A stretch of DNA of 64,000 bases from Pedobacter cryoconitis (GTDB lineage Bacteria > Bacteroidota > Bacteroidia > Sphingobacteriales > Sphingobacteriaceae): the NCBI RefSeq assembly GCF_003259615.1, contig NZ_QLLR01000028.1:1-64000 (forward strand), written 5' to 3'. The notes below the pieces were generated by a model. That model was not told the DNA's origin. It saw nothing but the letters and a program-made list of their open reading frames with translations, and did not search any database. Positions 16,147-24,349 of this stretch are shown one piece after another. A program made the position numbers and the translations under genes. Positions within the stretch are counted from its first letter, which is position 1; each line of letters starts with the position of its first letter.

Positions 16147-16710
16147 ATGTCAGACTATTTTTTTGAAATGCAATTGCTTAAATCAATTGAAAAGGCAAGG
16201 AAAAATGCGGAATTCAAATTGAAGTACAGTACAATGCATCCAGAAATTGTGCTCAAAAATACGTTAAATGAAGAATTTCATACACTGAATTTTTTCAATG
16301 AAAGAAGACTTATCAATCCCACACATACCTATATTAATGAGATTAAATTAGTTAAAGTTGTTGATACAGTCGATAAACACAACTATTCTACATCCATATA
16401 TGGTACTTCAATGGTTGCATTGGGATTGCCTATTATAAAAAAGAGATTTGTGACACCTGGCGCAAGTCGAGCCACATCCATAGCATCAAAATACCTTTCC
16501 AAACTTTTCCCACAAACTTTAGGTAAGGGGGTGCGAATATTAGGTACCAACGTCTTAGGCAGGGCATTGGGTAGGGCGGTTCCCTACGTAGGTTGGGGGC
16601 TGGTTGCTATTGATGCAGTCGAATTAATTATTGAAATTAATGAAAGCAAACATCATGATAAGTTTGGTGGTGGTTCTTTCGGTGGTGGTGGTTATAGTAG
16701 TAAATGGTAA
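16147..16710 (+). CDS. Putative toxin-like cargo protein with hydrophobic glycine-rich C-terminus
   Basis: 187 residues, no family recognised. The N-terminal half is polar and helical (MQLLKSIEKARKNAEFKLKY). About residues 95-165 are amphipathic and hydrophobic: LSKLFPQTLGKGVRILGTNV then LGRALGRAVPYVGWGLVAID, with the 'GRavP.vGw.l.aiD' pattern often seen before or in membrane-acting toxin domains. It ends in a Gly-rich tail (GGGSFGGGGYSSKW). It is followed 4 nt later by a DUF1493-like gene, together interrupting the tail completion genes. A toxin role is inferred from composition and pairing only. Confidence 0.45.
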   Translation: MSDYFFEMQLLKSIEKARKNAEFKLKYSTMHPEIVLKNTLNEEFHTLNFFNERRLINPTHTYINEIKLVKVVDTVDKHNYSTSIYGTSMVALGLPIIKKRFVTPGASRATSIASKYLSKLFPQTLGKGVRILGTNVLGRALGRAVPYVGWGLVAIDAVELIIEINESKHHDKFGGGSFGGGGYSSKW

Positions 16711-16714
16711 TATT

Positions 16715-17020
16715 ATGGATAACACTGAACTATATAAATTTCTTGAAAAGTATACTAGTAAAAATCATGATGATTCAATGCTGAATAATAGTCTGTCAGA
16801 CGATTATGGCATTTATGGGGATGATGCAGATGATCTAATTTTGGATTTTTCAAAGAAGTTCAATGTGGATGTTTCTGAATTCCAAATAGAAGATTATTTC
16901 GGAGGTGAGGGGGATGTCATATTTAAGTTTTTCGCTAATTTATTTAATAAACAAAAGCCCAAAAAAATATTAACAATCAACGATCTCAGGTTAGCAATTA
17001 TATCAGGTAGGCTTGTTTAA
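16715..17020 (+). CDS. DUF1493-like small acidic protein
   Basis: 101 residues with the ATG at 16715; an earlier in-frame start at 16631 would run through the preceding gene and add a spurious hydrophobic segment. The core (LSDDYGIYGDDADDLILDFS, KKFNVDVSEFQIEDYF, KKILTINDLRLAIISGRL) matches the DUF1493 pattern, an acyl-carrier-like fold ('G.dGdDa.eLl..fsk.F.vd...f....yF ... T...L..a...G.w'). The function is unknown. Its position 4 nt after the preceding gene and its acidity are compatible with an immunity or chaperone partner. Confidence 0.65.
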   Translation: MDNTELYKFLEKYTSKNHDDSMLNNSLSDDYGIYGDDADDLILDFSKKFNVDVSEFQIEDYFGGEGDVIFKFFANLFNKQKPKKILTINDLRLAIISGRLV

Positions 17021-17070
17021 TTAATCGAATAATATTCGGTTAAATATCCAGTAAAACAGCAGTTCTGATG

Positions 17071-17078
17071 CTATTTAT
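17071..17078 (+). promoter_or_regulatory. Phage motif CTATTTAT, copy 6
   Basis: Ends 5 nt before ATG 17084, right after the cargo pair. Confidence 0.5.
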
Positions 17079-17083
17079 GGGAT

Positions 17084-17521
17084 ATGACCGATTTCGCTAA
17101 AGACCCTACTAACACATACCGAAAGGCTTATTTTGATAAGCTCAATAATCATATCTCTATTCTTGCAGGTAAATTTATAACTGTATTTGATAGGGTAGCT
17201 GATGATGCGGTTGCTCCATTCATTATATTATCTAATGTCACTTTAGCCCCTGTACTGAATTCAGATTGCTTTCTGTTTAATGCGACAATCGTCATAGATA
17301 TTGTAACTCGTTTCAATTCAGGCGGGGGTAATAAGTTATCCAATGAGATAGCAAATCAGATTTTCCAGAAAATCTTAACTAGGGGTACGTTCTATCAGGA
17401 TACTGAATGGAATATTTATACAACTTCATTAGCGGATACAAGAACAATTGAATCAGCAAGTACAGACGGTTATGTTATAAGAAAGCTAATCACTTTCAAA
17501 AACTCAATTCAACAATTGTAA
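17084..17521 (+). CDS. Tail completion protein (gp17/DUF3168-like)
   Basis: 145 residues. It begins TDFAKDPTNTYRKAYFDKLN and has VTLAPVLNSDCFLFNATIVI and DIVTRFNSGGGNKLSNEIAN, the mid-region of minor tail/tail terminator proteins that cap the tube and meet the connector ('...v.Idv.tr....gg...a..la..i...l'). The tube gene follows 2 nt later, the normal order. A distant family match by eye. Confidence 0.7.
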   Translation: MTDFAKDPTNTYRKAYFDKLNNHISILAGKFITVFDRVADDAVAPFIILSNVTLAPVLNSDCFLFNATIVIDIVTRFNSGGGNKLSNEIANQIFQKILTRGTFYQDTEWNIYTTSLADTRTIESASTDGYVIRKLITFKNSIQQL

Positions 17522-17523
17522 TC

Positions 17524-20439
17524 ATGCAGAGAAATGTAATTACAGGAAGTGAGTTTGTGCTTTATGATATCAATCAGCAACCAGTTGCATATAGTAAGAA
17601 TTGTGCGTTATCACTGAAACAAAGCCTTATAGATATTTCTACTAAGGATTCTGATTCTTGGAATGATTCAATGGCAGGTAACAGAGACTGGAATATCTCA
17701 TTTGATGGACTGGTATCGTATAATGATGGGTTTGATGTAGGATTTTTTACTGATAAAATGTTATCTGGTGAACCGTTCTTTATCAAATTCGGTGTTATAC
17801 AGGCTAACTTTGATTATAGCTATTGGGGTGAGACTGTAATTGAATCAATAAGTCTAAACTCTAAACTTAATGATGTCTGCTCATATGAAGGTAAGCTAGT
17901 TGGAGTTGGAGATCTAAAGTCTACCAATGTGGGTTCACCTGAGCAAAATGGATATTTAAAAGTTGAATCAGACCCTATCTTTCGTGGTTCACCTGCATTT
18001 TCTATAACAAACCAGAATAAAATAAATTGGAATGAAGCAAATTCAAAGATTATACAATCAAATGAGTTTAGCACATCAGACAATCGGGTTACTTTAACAA
18101 CCATTCTCAAAGACGGATCAAAATACACCAGTGGTTTCAATTACAATTTAACGAGTTATTATAACAAGAATCAAACTGATACTAAGATAGCAACTGCTCA
18201 GGAAGCAGCAGATACAGCGAATCAGCTATTACTTGATATTGCAGCTGATTATAAATTATCGGCAGGTGAGAAGCCAAACGTATTAAAGGAGTGGCAGATC
18301 ATAAGCGATGAAAAGCCAAAACTAGAGGAACAGGCAATCACCTATGGTGTTGAAATATTGGATTATGATATTTCATTTACCGAGCTGGATATCTATTTGA
18401 AGCCTCTTTTAGTGGATCTTAGTATTACCAGTGATATTGTGCCTGTTCAATTTAGATCATTTTTTAGGAAATATTACGATCAAAAAATACTGCTATTAAA
18501 GGCTATTTCCGAAGCAACCAAAAGTTATGTAGACAATATTCAGTTTGGTTTAAGAAATTACTTCATCAATGGAGACAGATCTAAATTTATAAATTCTGTA
18601 GTTCCAGAATTGTTGCAGGAAGGAAATTTCCTGTTAAATAGCGAATTTGCCATTTCATTTTTAGCTAAATCTACATCCAATACATTGTTGACGCTATATT
18701 TCGAAGGTAGATCAGGTGTAGAGTTTATTATTGACGAGGAATGGAGAAGATATTCTGGTGTATTCAAAACTGGTGATTCTTCTAAATTATTTTCATTTAT
18801 ACCAATTTCTGTTACAAGTGATCAATCATTTCCTTATTCAATGCCTGTCAATTTGAATTATGGTATTGAAATGAAGGATATAATGATTGTTGCTGGTAAT
18901 AAGCCAATCGATTTTACTCATGCACCAGAGGATTTTTACGATTTAATATCAAGTGCAAAACACGAAGCTATATTGGTGTCAAATGACTATGCTGAAGCCC
19001 AAAAAAAATTAGCGATAACTACTGCTAATGCTTACGCTGATGGTAAGATAACAGACGTTGAGCAGATTCAAATTGACCTTGCTAACCAAAATTTGGTCGC
19101 TATTAAAGCTTATAGTGATTCACAAGACCTGTACAGTAGGACAATAGCAGCAGCTTATGCAGATGGTAAAATAACCGCAGAAGAGCAAAAAAGAATTAAT
19201 GCCGTACAATCTTCATTAGATGCATCAAAGGCTTATGCTGAGGCGCAAAAGCAATTAGCAGTTGTCACTTCTAATGCATTTGCAGATGGTATTGTAACTG
19301 CTGAGGAAGCCAGGGCTATTGCTGATGCGCAGCTCAAACTAGCAACAGCTAAAGCATATGCAGAAGCACAGGCCGCTAAAGTAAGGGGCGAATTAATTGT
19401 AATTATTGATAATAGCATTGCTGTGTCTACTGCTAATTTAATTGCCAAATATACTGCTGCAATCAATGTAGCTAATACAGCAGCGTTAAATTCTGCTCAG
19501 GCAGATGCAACAAATAAAGCTGATGCAGCAAAAGCAGCAAGTATTCTTTCAGCCAAAACATATACGAATGCACAAGCAGCTTATGAAAGAGAGGTAGCAA
19601 TTGCGAACGCAGATGGAAAGATTACTCAGGAAGAACGGGCCAGAATATTCCAGGCTCAGAACAATTTAGAGGCAGCTAAGGCGGATGCAACAAATAAAGC
19701 TAATGCAGCAGCTGCATATGGACAGGCTGCAACAGATCTTCACAATGCACTTGTCGGTAATTTAAGGGATTTAGCCTATCAGGATGTTGTAGAAGTAGGG
19801 AAATTAGGTACAACAATCGTATCTGGTGGCTACATAAAGGGGACATTATTGGATGTAGAATATATCAAAGCATCAATTATTAACGCTGAATATATTAATG
19901 CTTTAGTGACAACATCCAACACTTTACAGACTTCTGCATCAGGTAAGCGTATTGTAATTTCTGGACTTAACAACAATATGATCTTCTATGATCAGGACAA
20001 TCACGAATCACTGAGGATCGATTCTAACATTGATTCTGGGCAAGCTGGTAATCCGCTTGGTGGAATAAAGATGAATACTCCAGCTGGTGATACAGCTTAT
20101 TGTTCAGGCAATGGATTCTTTGCTAATGGATCTGGAATGCAGTTCCTTTCTTCAACTGTTGGTGTTGCCACCAATGCTTCAGTTGTAGGATTATTACGTT
20201 ATCGTAATAATGATTCTAGCGGAATAAGTGCTGCTGTTGTTGGAGTAGATCAAAGCACAGGAGGAAGTAGTAAATCGTATGCAGGTTACTTTAATGGAAA
20301 GGTTAAAATAACAAATGGTATTGAAGTCAGTACTGGACAAGAAGGAATTAATGCAACCCAAGATATAAGGGTAGGAGGTGATGCCTTTTATCGAATGACT
20401 TGGGTTAATGGTTTATTAGTTTCCTCAACAAGAAATTAA
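17524..20439 (+). CDS. Tail tube domain fused to a giant fibre extension
   Basis: 971 residues. Residues 1-140 are a tail tube domain clearly related to the separate tube protein at 20669 (CALSLKQSLIDISTKDSDSW against CSISLNATLVDVTTKDSGSW, then DWNISFDGL against KWTGSCSGL). About 150-260 resembles fibre/host-specificity regions (YYNKNQTDTKIATAQEAADT, LSAGEKPNVLKEWQIISDEK). About 490-730 is Ala-rich helical repeat with units like AYADGKITDVEQI, AYADGKITAEEQK, AFADGIVTAEEAR, NADGKITQEERAR. About 750-971 is a beta-rich tip (GGYIKGTLLDVEYIKASIIN). The fusion would display fibres from tube subunits or at one tail end; that is inference. A terminator follows. Confidence 0.8.
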   Translation: MQRNVITGSEFVLYDINQQPVAYSKNCALSLKQSLIDISTKDSDSWNDSMAGNRDWNISFDGLVSYNDGFDVGFFTDKMLSGEPFFIKFGVIQANFDYSYWGETVIESISLNSKLNDVCSYEGKLVGVGDLKSTNVGSPEQNGYLKVESDPIFRGSPAFSITNQNKINWNEANSKIIQSNEFSTSDNRVTLTTILKDGSKYTSGFNYNLTSYYNKNQTDTKIATAQEAADTANQLLLDIAADYKLSAGEKPNVLKEWQIISDEKPKLEEQAITYGVEILDYDISFTELDIYLKPLLVDLSITSDIVPVQFRSFFRKYYDQKILLLKAISEATKSYVDNIQFGLRNYFINGDRSKFINSVVPELLQEGNFLLNSEFAISFLAKSTSNTLLTLYFEGRSGVEFIIDEEWRRYSGVFKTGDSSKLFSFIPISVTSDQSFPYSMPVNLNYGIEMKDIMIVAGNKPIDFTHAPEDFYDLISSAKHEAILVSNDYAEAQKKLAITTANAYADGKITDVEQIQIDLANQNLVAIKAYSDSQDLYSRTIAAAYADGKITAEEQKRINAVQSSLDASKAYAEAQKQLAVVTSNAFADGIVTAEEARAIADAQLKLATAKAYAEAQAAKVRGELIVIIDNSIAVSTANLIAKYTAAINVANTAALNSAQADATNKADAAKAASILSAKTYTNAQAAYEREVAIANADGKITQEERARIFQAQNNLEAAKADATNKANAAAAYGQAATDLHNALVGNLRDLAYQDVVEVGKLGTTIVSGGYIKGTLLDVEYIKASIINAEYINALVTTSNTLQTSASGKRIVISGLNNNMIFYDQDNHESLRIDSNIDSGQAGNPLGGIKMNTPAGDTAYCSGNGFFANGSGMQFLSSTVGVATNASVVGLLRYRNNDSSGISAAVVGVDQSTGGSSKSYAGYFNGKVKITNGIEVSTGQEGINATQDIRVGGDAFYRMTWVNGLLVSSTRN

Positions 20440-20509
20440 AAAGGGGAAAAAGTAAATCTGAATCCCCAATTTTAGGTGTGTTTTGTTAATACTTAAATAT
20501 ACTAATTAT

Positions 20510-20544
20510 AAACTCTTATTCTTAATTGTGTAAGAGTTTTTTTT
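20510..20544 (+). terminator. Intrinsic terminator after the tube-fibre gene
   Basis: AAACTCTTA (20510-20518) pairs with TAAGAGTTT (20531-20539), followed by a T run to 20544. Confidence 0.8.
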
Positions 20545-20608
20545 ATGATTAAAAATTAATAGCAAAATACATTTCTGTTTTATCAGCCTTTGTGCACTCC
20601 ATTTCGAG

Positions 20609-20616
20609 CTATTTAT
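20609..20616 (+). promoter_or_regulatory. Phage motif CTATTTAT, copy 7, with mini-ORF
   Basis: Continues as CTGAAA. The next ATG (20622) opens a 7-codon mini-ORF, MTSSKED, ending at 20645, 23 nt before the tube gene ATG. The segment 20545-20668 holds no other gene. Confidence 0.5.
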
Positions 20617-20668
20617 CTGAAATGACCTCATCAAAAGAGGATTAAAATTCAAATAAATACAAAAAAAT

Positions 20669-21079
20669 ATGAGTGCACCAATACTATTCAATGGATCTGA
20701 TCTATTATTCTTCATCGGGGAGTTACCGATAGCAATGAGCAGATCATGCTCAATTAGCCTAAATGCAACACTTGTTGATGTCACGACTAAAGATTCAGGT
20801 AGTTGGGGAGAGAGTATGCCAACCTCAAAGAAATGGACAGGAAGCTGTTCAGGCCTTGTAGTATGGAATGAAAACTTAGTGAAATTTACAGATGCTTTTA
20901 TTAATAAAGAAATGCTTGCAGTATCATTTAAACAGCGTGTTGGAGAAGCTGGTGATATGATTTACAGTGGTAATTGCTTCTTAGAATCAATTGAAATTTC
21001 AGCTGAACAAGATGCTGCGGTAACATTTACTATTAAAATGACTGGCACAGGAGCACTAGCTAAAACTATTAAAGCATAA
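20669..21079 (+). CDS. Major tail tube protein
   Basis: 136 residues, the normal size for a TP901-1-type tube subunit. The beta-rich sequence holds DVTTKDSGSWGESMPTSKKW then GSCSGLVVWNENL, and a C-terminal ESIEISAEQDAAVTFTIKMT, the usual core of the family. It stacks into the tail tube around the tape measure. It is preceded by a terminator and motif copy 7, so it likely has its own strong transcript. Its stop overlaps the chaperone start by one base. Confidence 0.9.
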   Translation: MSAPILFNGSDLLFFIGELPIAMSRSCSISLNATLVDVTTKDSGSWGESMPTSKKWTGSCSGLVVWNENLVKFTDAFINKEMLAVSFKQRVGEAGDMIYSGNCFLESIEISAEQDAAVTFTIKMTGTGALAKTIKA

Positions 21080-21465
21080 TGAAAGGATTATTAAATATTG
21101 AAGTCAATGGCCAAAAGATCATTGCTCTGTTTGGAATGTTCGCTATTAAGCTTTTAACTGAGAAAAGGAAAATCACAATGAACGAGATCGGTGATCTATT
21201 CAATGGGGTAGAAGACGATGCAATAAAAGCATTTGATCTAATGGTAGATCTTCTATGGTCTGGAATTATGAATCATAATCTAGTTAACGGTATTGAAGAA
21301 GCGGTCAACTATCACAAATTATATAATGATTTTGGATCAGTGCCAGAAACCAAGTATAAGGACATTTTTGATAAGTTCTTAGAAACACAGATTTCTGGTA
21401 AAGCTTTATCAGGAAGCAATGATGATATGGACAAAGAAGCAACAACTCCTGCTAAAAAAAAGTAG
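21079..21465 (+). CDS. Tail assembly chaperone, short form (gpG-like)
   Basis: 128 residues, alpha-helical and acidic: VNGQKIIALFGMFAIKLLTE, then ITMNEIGDLFNGVEDDAIKA. In siphoviruses the gene between tube and tape measure encodes a chaperone made in two forms. The frame ends at AAAAAAAAG TAG, with the slippery heptamer A AAA AAG at 21456-21462. A ribosome slipping back one base would continue into the next frame. The start overlaps the tube gene stop (TAATG). Confidence 0.85.
   Translation: MKGLLNIEVNGQKIIALFGMFAIKLLTEKRKITMNEIGDLFNGVEDDAIKAFDLMVDLLWSGIMNHNLVNGIEEAVNYHKLYNDFGSVPETKYKDIFDKFLETQISGKALSGSNDDMDKEATTPAKKK
21456..21462 (+). other. Programmed -1 frameshift site A AAA AAG
   Basis: In the zero frame the codons are GCT AAA AAA AAG TAG. 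After a -1 slip on 21456-21462 the next codon is GTA at 21462 and the frame reads VEFVDLLGMAVGEIGMSLKD, joining the second chaperone frame without a stop. The heptamer is the same as at dnaX. Confidence 0.85.
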
Positions 21466-21767
21466 AGTTTGTTGATCTGCTTGGGATGGCAGTAGGTGAA
21501 ATTGGAATGAGTTTAAAAGATTTTTATTCAATCACTTACATAGAATACCATTACATCTGTAAAAGTTATATGGCTAAAGATGAACGTGAGTGGCTGAGAA
21601 CGAGATTGCATGCAAGTTTAATGATCAATCTTCAAATGCCAAAAGATCAACATATCAAGCCAGAGGACTTATTTAGTTTACCATCAGATAAAATTATAAA
21701 GGAAAAAAAAGACCTTCCAACTCTAGAAGAAATGCTGAAAGCAGCAGAAAGATACCGAAAGGAATAA
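21462..21767 (+). CDS. Tail assembly chaperone, frameshift extension (gpT-like)
   Basis: Read by -1 frameshift from the preceding gene, this adds 101 residues to give a fusion of 229. The region GEIGMSLKDFYSITYIEYHY then KSYMAKDEREWLRTRLHASL is typical of the second part of tail chaperones, which contacts the tape measure. An independent ATG at 21486 would give 93 residues, but the open frame through 21462-21485 and the slippery site favour the fusion. A terminator follows at 21790. Confidence 0.85.
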   Translation, partial: VEFVDLLGMAVGEIGMSLKDFYSITYIEYHYICKSYMAKDEREWLRTRLHASLMINLQMPKDQHIKPEDLFSLPSDKIIKEKKDLPTLEEMLKAAERYRKE

Positions 21768-21789
21768 CAGGTTTAAGACCTGATTGAAG

Positions 21790-21821
21790 CCCCTTAACCT
21801 TAAAAAGATAAGGGGTTTTTT
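21790..21821 (+). terminator. Intrinsic terminator before the tape measure gene
   Basis: CCCCTTA (21790-21796) pairs with TAAGGGG (21809-21815), followed by six T. Confidence 0.85.
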
Positions 21822-21835
21822 AATACAACAATACA

Positions 21836-24349
21836 TTGTCTGAGAATTTAAATTTCAAATTTACCGCTGACATATCATCATTTCAATCTGCAATCGCAAC
21901 AGTCCAATCTGGTCTAAAAGCTACAGGCGAGAAGATGAAAGATATTGGTGGGCAATTGTCTACCTATGTTTCACTTCCTTTAGCTGCACTAGGTACTGCT
22001 GCAATCAAAGCATTTGGAGACATTCAATCATTGAAGAATGGTTTAACTGCTGTTACTGGATCTGCTTCATTAGCTGAAAAGCAATTTATCAGGTTAAAAG
22101 ATATTGCAAGATTACCTGGATTAGGTTTGGAAGAGGCTGTCGCTGGATCGATTAATTTACAAGTAATTGGATTCAGTGCAGAAAAAGCTGAAAAGGCAAT
22201 GAAGGCATTTGGTAATGCAGTTGCTACAGTTGGGAAAGGTAAAGAAGATTTTAAAGGAGCTCTTTATGGCCTTCAACAATTAGCGAACACTGATTTACCA
22301 TTGGCCGAAGATTTAAACATCATCAAGGAACGGATACCACAGGTAACACCATTGTTAAAAGAAGCATTCGGTACGGCTCGTTCTGATGAATTAGCTAAAA
22401 TGGGTATTACCTCTGCTCAACTTGTTGATACTATTATAGATGGTCTGGCCAAACTACCACCAGTAACAGGAGGTATTAATGCAGCGTTTGAAAACCTAGG
22501 CGATGGTATAAAGAATAATCTGGCTGATGTTGGGCAAGTAATTAATAACGCATTTGATATTTCTGGAATCATTGACTCTGTTGTTGAGAGTATAACTGAG
22601 TTAGTAACCTATTTTAAAGATTTAAGTCCTGAAATTCAGAAGACCATAGTCATATTTGGTGGCTTAGGTGTGGTCATACCACCACTTTTAGTCGCATTAG
22701 GCGTATTTGTTGGAACAATTTTGCCTGCATTAATAGCTGGTTTTGCTGCATTATTATCACCCGTTGGTTTTGTTGTGGTTGCTATTGCTGGTGCAGCAGT
22801 TCTTATTGTTGAAAATTGGGATTCTGTTGTAGCATATTTCAAATCTGGTGAAGGTGCTGAAATTTGGCAAGGTATAAAGGATGGAGCGATAGAACTCTTC
22901 AATTCATTGAAAAACATCTTTATTTCCATTAAAGATTTTGTTAAAACAGTATGGAATCTGATTGGTATTGATCTCATCGCAATTATAACAACGGCTTTTG
23001 GAGAAATAAAATCAATTATTGTAAATGTATTGGACGGTATTTCTGCAATAGTTAAAGTATTCACCTCAATATTTAAAGGTGATTGGGCTGGTTTAGGTGA
23101 AGGATTAGCAACATTAACTCATGCTATCTGGAACGGTGTAGTAGATATCATCAAAAACGCACTGAAAATTACAGCCAACTTATTGGGTGCTTTTTTCAAA
23201 ATCATTGGAATGACTCAATTGGGCGATGCTTTATCCGCTACTTCTAAAGGGTATGATAAAATGTTTGATTCTATCAAATTTGGTGCTGACAAAGCGTCTA
23301 AAGCGATAAAATCACTTAAAAAAGAAGCTTTGTCTGATGATGAAGTTAGCCCTAAAACAACTGCTAAATCTGTAACCAAGAAATCAAAAGATGAAAAGAA
23401 GATTGATGATGTTTATTCCAATTTAGAGATTGGTCTAAAACAGGTTGATGTTTCATTTCAAACAACATTCGATGAGAGAGCATTACAAAAGATTGGTGAA
23501 TACCAGCAAGCTATTAATGGCTTAATCAAAAATGGAGTTAATCCTTTATCTGACGCAGTAAAAGCGTTGCAGGAACAACAGCAAAGGCACGTTCAGTTAC
23601 CTCAATTAAAAAATGCTCCTTCTGTTGCATCAGCTGCACCAGAAACAAGAAATTCTAAAGGTACTATAGGTGTAAAGTTTGATGGAACGAGAGCAAAAGA
23701 TGCCTTCAAAGAAATCACTGATGAACAGCGTAAAATATTTAGAGAGACTCAAAAATTCAACGAAGAATTCAATTCAATGGTTACATCTGGATTGGGGACA
23801 GGTATAGCTGACGCGTTTAATTCTATAGGTGAAGCTTTCGCAAGTGGTGGTAATGCAATGCAATCTTTCGGTGAATCAATCATCAAATCATTTGCGGGGT
23901 TTTTAAGTTCATTTGGTGATTTACTGATCAAATACGGTATTGCAGCAGTCATCAAAGGTAAATTGGATATAGCAGCAGCTTTGCCAGTAGTAGGTATAGG
24001 TGCAGGTATAGCAGCAATTGCAGCAGGTGCGGCTTTGAAATTAGCAGCAGGTGCATTTAGTGGTTTAATGGGAACGGGATCAAAAGGTTCATCATCAAAA
24101 GCCAGTAAAGAAAATCAAACTGCATTTGCAAATGGAGGTATTGTTTCAGGTCGTTTAACAAATGCAATGGTAGGTGAATATCCTTCAGCGGGACGTGGGA
24201 ATCCTGAAATTATCGCACCATTAAATAAGCTTAAATCATTGATTGGTGAAACAGGTGGTATGAGTGGGGACGTAATATTTACTGTGCAAGGCGACAAGCT
24301 AGTAGGGGTCTTGAATAACTATAATAAACGTCAATATAGGGCAAGTTAA
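21836..24349 (+). CDS. Tape measure protein
   Basis: 837 residues from TTG 21836. About 40-230 is the tape measure N-terminal domain (GDIQSLKNGLTAVTGSASLA, GLGLEEAVAGSINLQVIGFS, NTDLPLAEDLNIIKERIPQV). About 265-330 has long hydrophobic segments (IFGGLGVVIPPLLVALGVFV, IAGFAALLSPVGFVVVAIAG), and about 700-760 is another Ala/Gly-rich hydrophobic stretch, as expected for a protein that sets tail length and enters the cell envelope with DNA. Central parts are helical and Lys-rich. No peptidase domain is seen. The stop overlaps the next start by one base. Confidence 0.93.
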   Translation: MSENLNFKFTADISSFQSAIATVQSGLKATGEKMKDIGGQLSTYVSLPLAALGTAAIKAFGDIQSLKNGLTAVTGSASLAEKQFIRLKDIARLPGLGLEEAVAGSINLQVIGFSAEKAEKAMKAFGNAVATVGKGKEDFKGALYGLQQLANTDLPLAEDLNIIKERIPQVTPLLKEAFGTARSDELAKMGITSAQLVDTIIDGLAKLPPVTGGINAAFENLGDGIKNNLADVGQVINNAFDISGIIDSVVESITELVTYFKDLSPEIQKTIVIFGGLGVVIPPLLVALGVFVGTILPALIAGFAALLSPVGFVVVAIAGAAVLIVENWDSVVAYFKSGEGAEIWQGIKDGAIELFNSLKNIFISIKDFVKTVWNLIGIDLIAIITTAFGEIKSIIVNVLDGISAIVKVFTSIFKGDWAGLGEGLATLTHAIWNGVVDIIKNALKITANLLGAFFKIIGMTQLGDALSATSKGYDKMFDSIKFGADKASKAIKSLKKEALSDDEVSPKTTAKSVTKKSKDEKKIDDVYSNLEIGLKQVDVSFQTTFDERALQKIGEYQQAINGLIKNGVNPLSDAVKALQEQQQRHVQLPQLKNAPSVASAAPETRNSKGTIGVKFDGTRAKDAFKEITDEQRKIFRETQKFNEEFNSMVTSGLGTGIADAFNSIGEAFASGGNAMQSFGESIIKSFAGFLSSFGDLLIKYGIAAVIKGKLDIAAALPVVGIGAGIAAIAAGAALKLAAGAFSGLMGTGSKGSSSKASKENQTAFANGGIVSGRLTNAMVGEYPSAGRGNPEIIAPLNKLKSLIGETGGMSGDVIFTVQGDKLVGVLNNYNKRQYRAS

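Noticed and set aside
16631..16714. Longer N-terminus for the DUF1493-like gene with a hydrophobic segment
   Set aside because: It overlaps the glycine-rich end of the previous gene; the hydrophobic run is a frame shadow of GGT repeats.
22636..23064. 142-codon minus-strand frame inside the tape measure gene
   Set aside because: Antisense shadow of a strongly supported gene, with no own start context.
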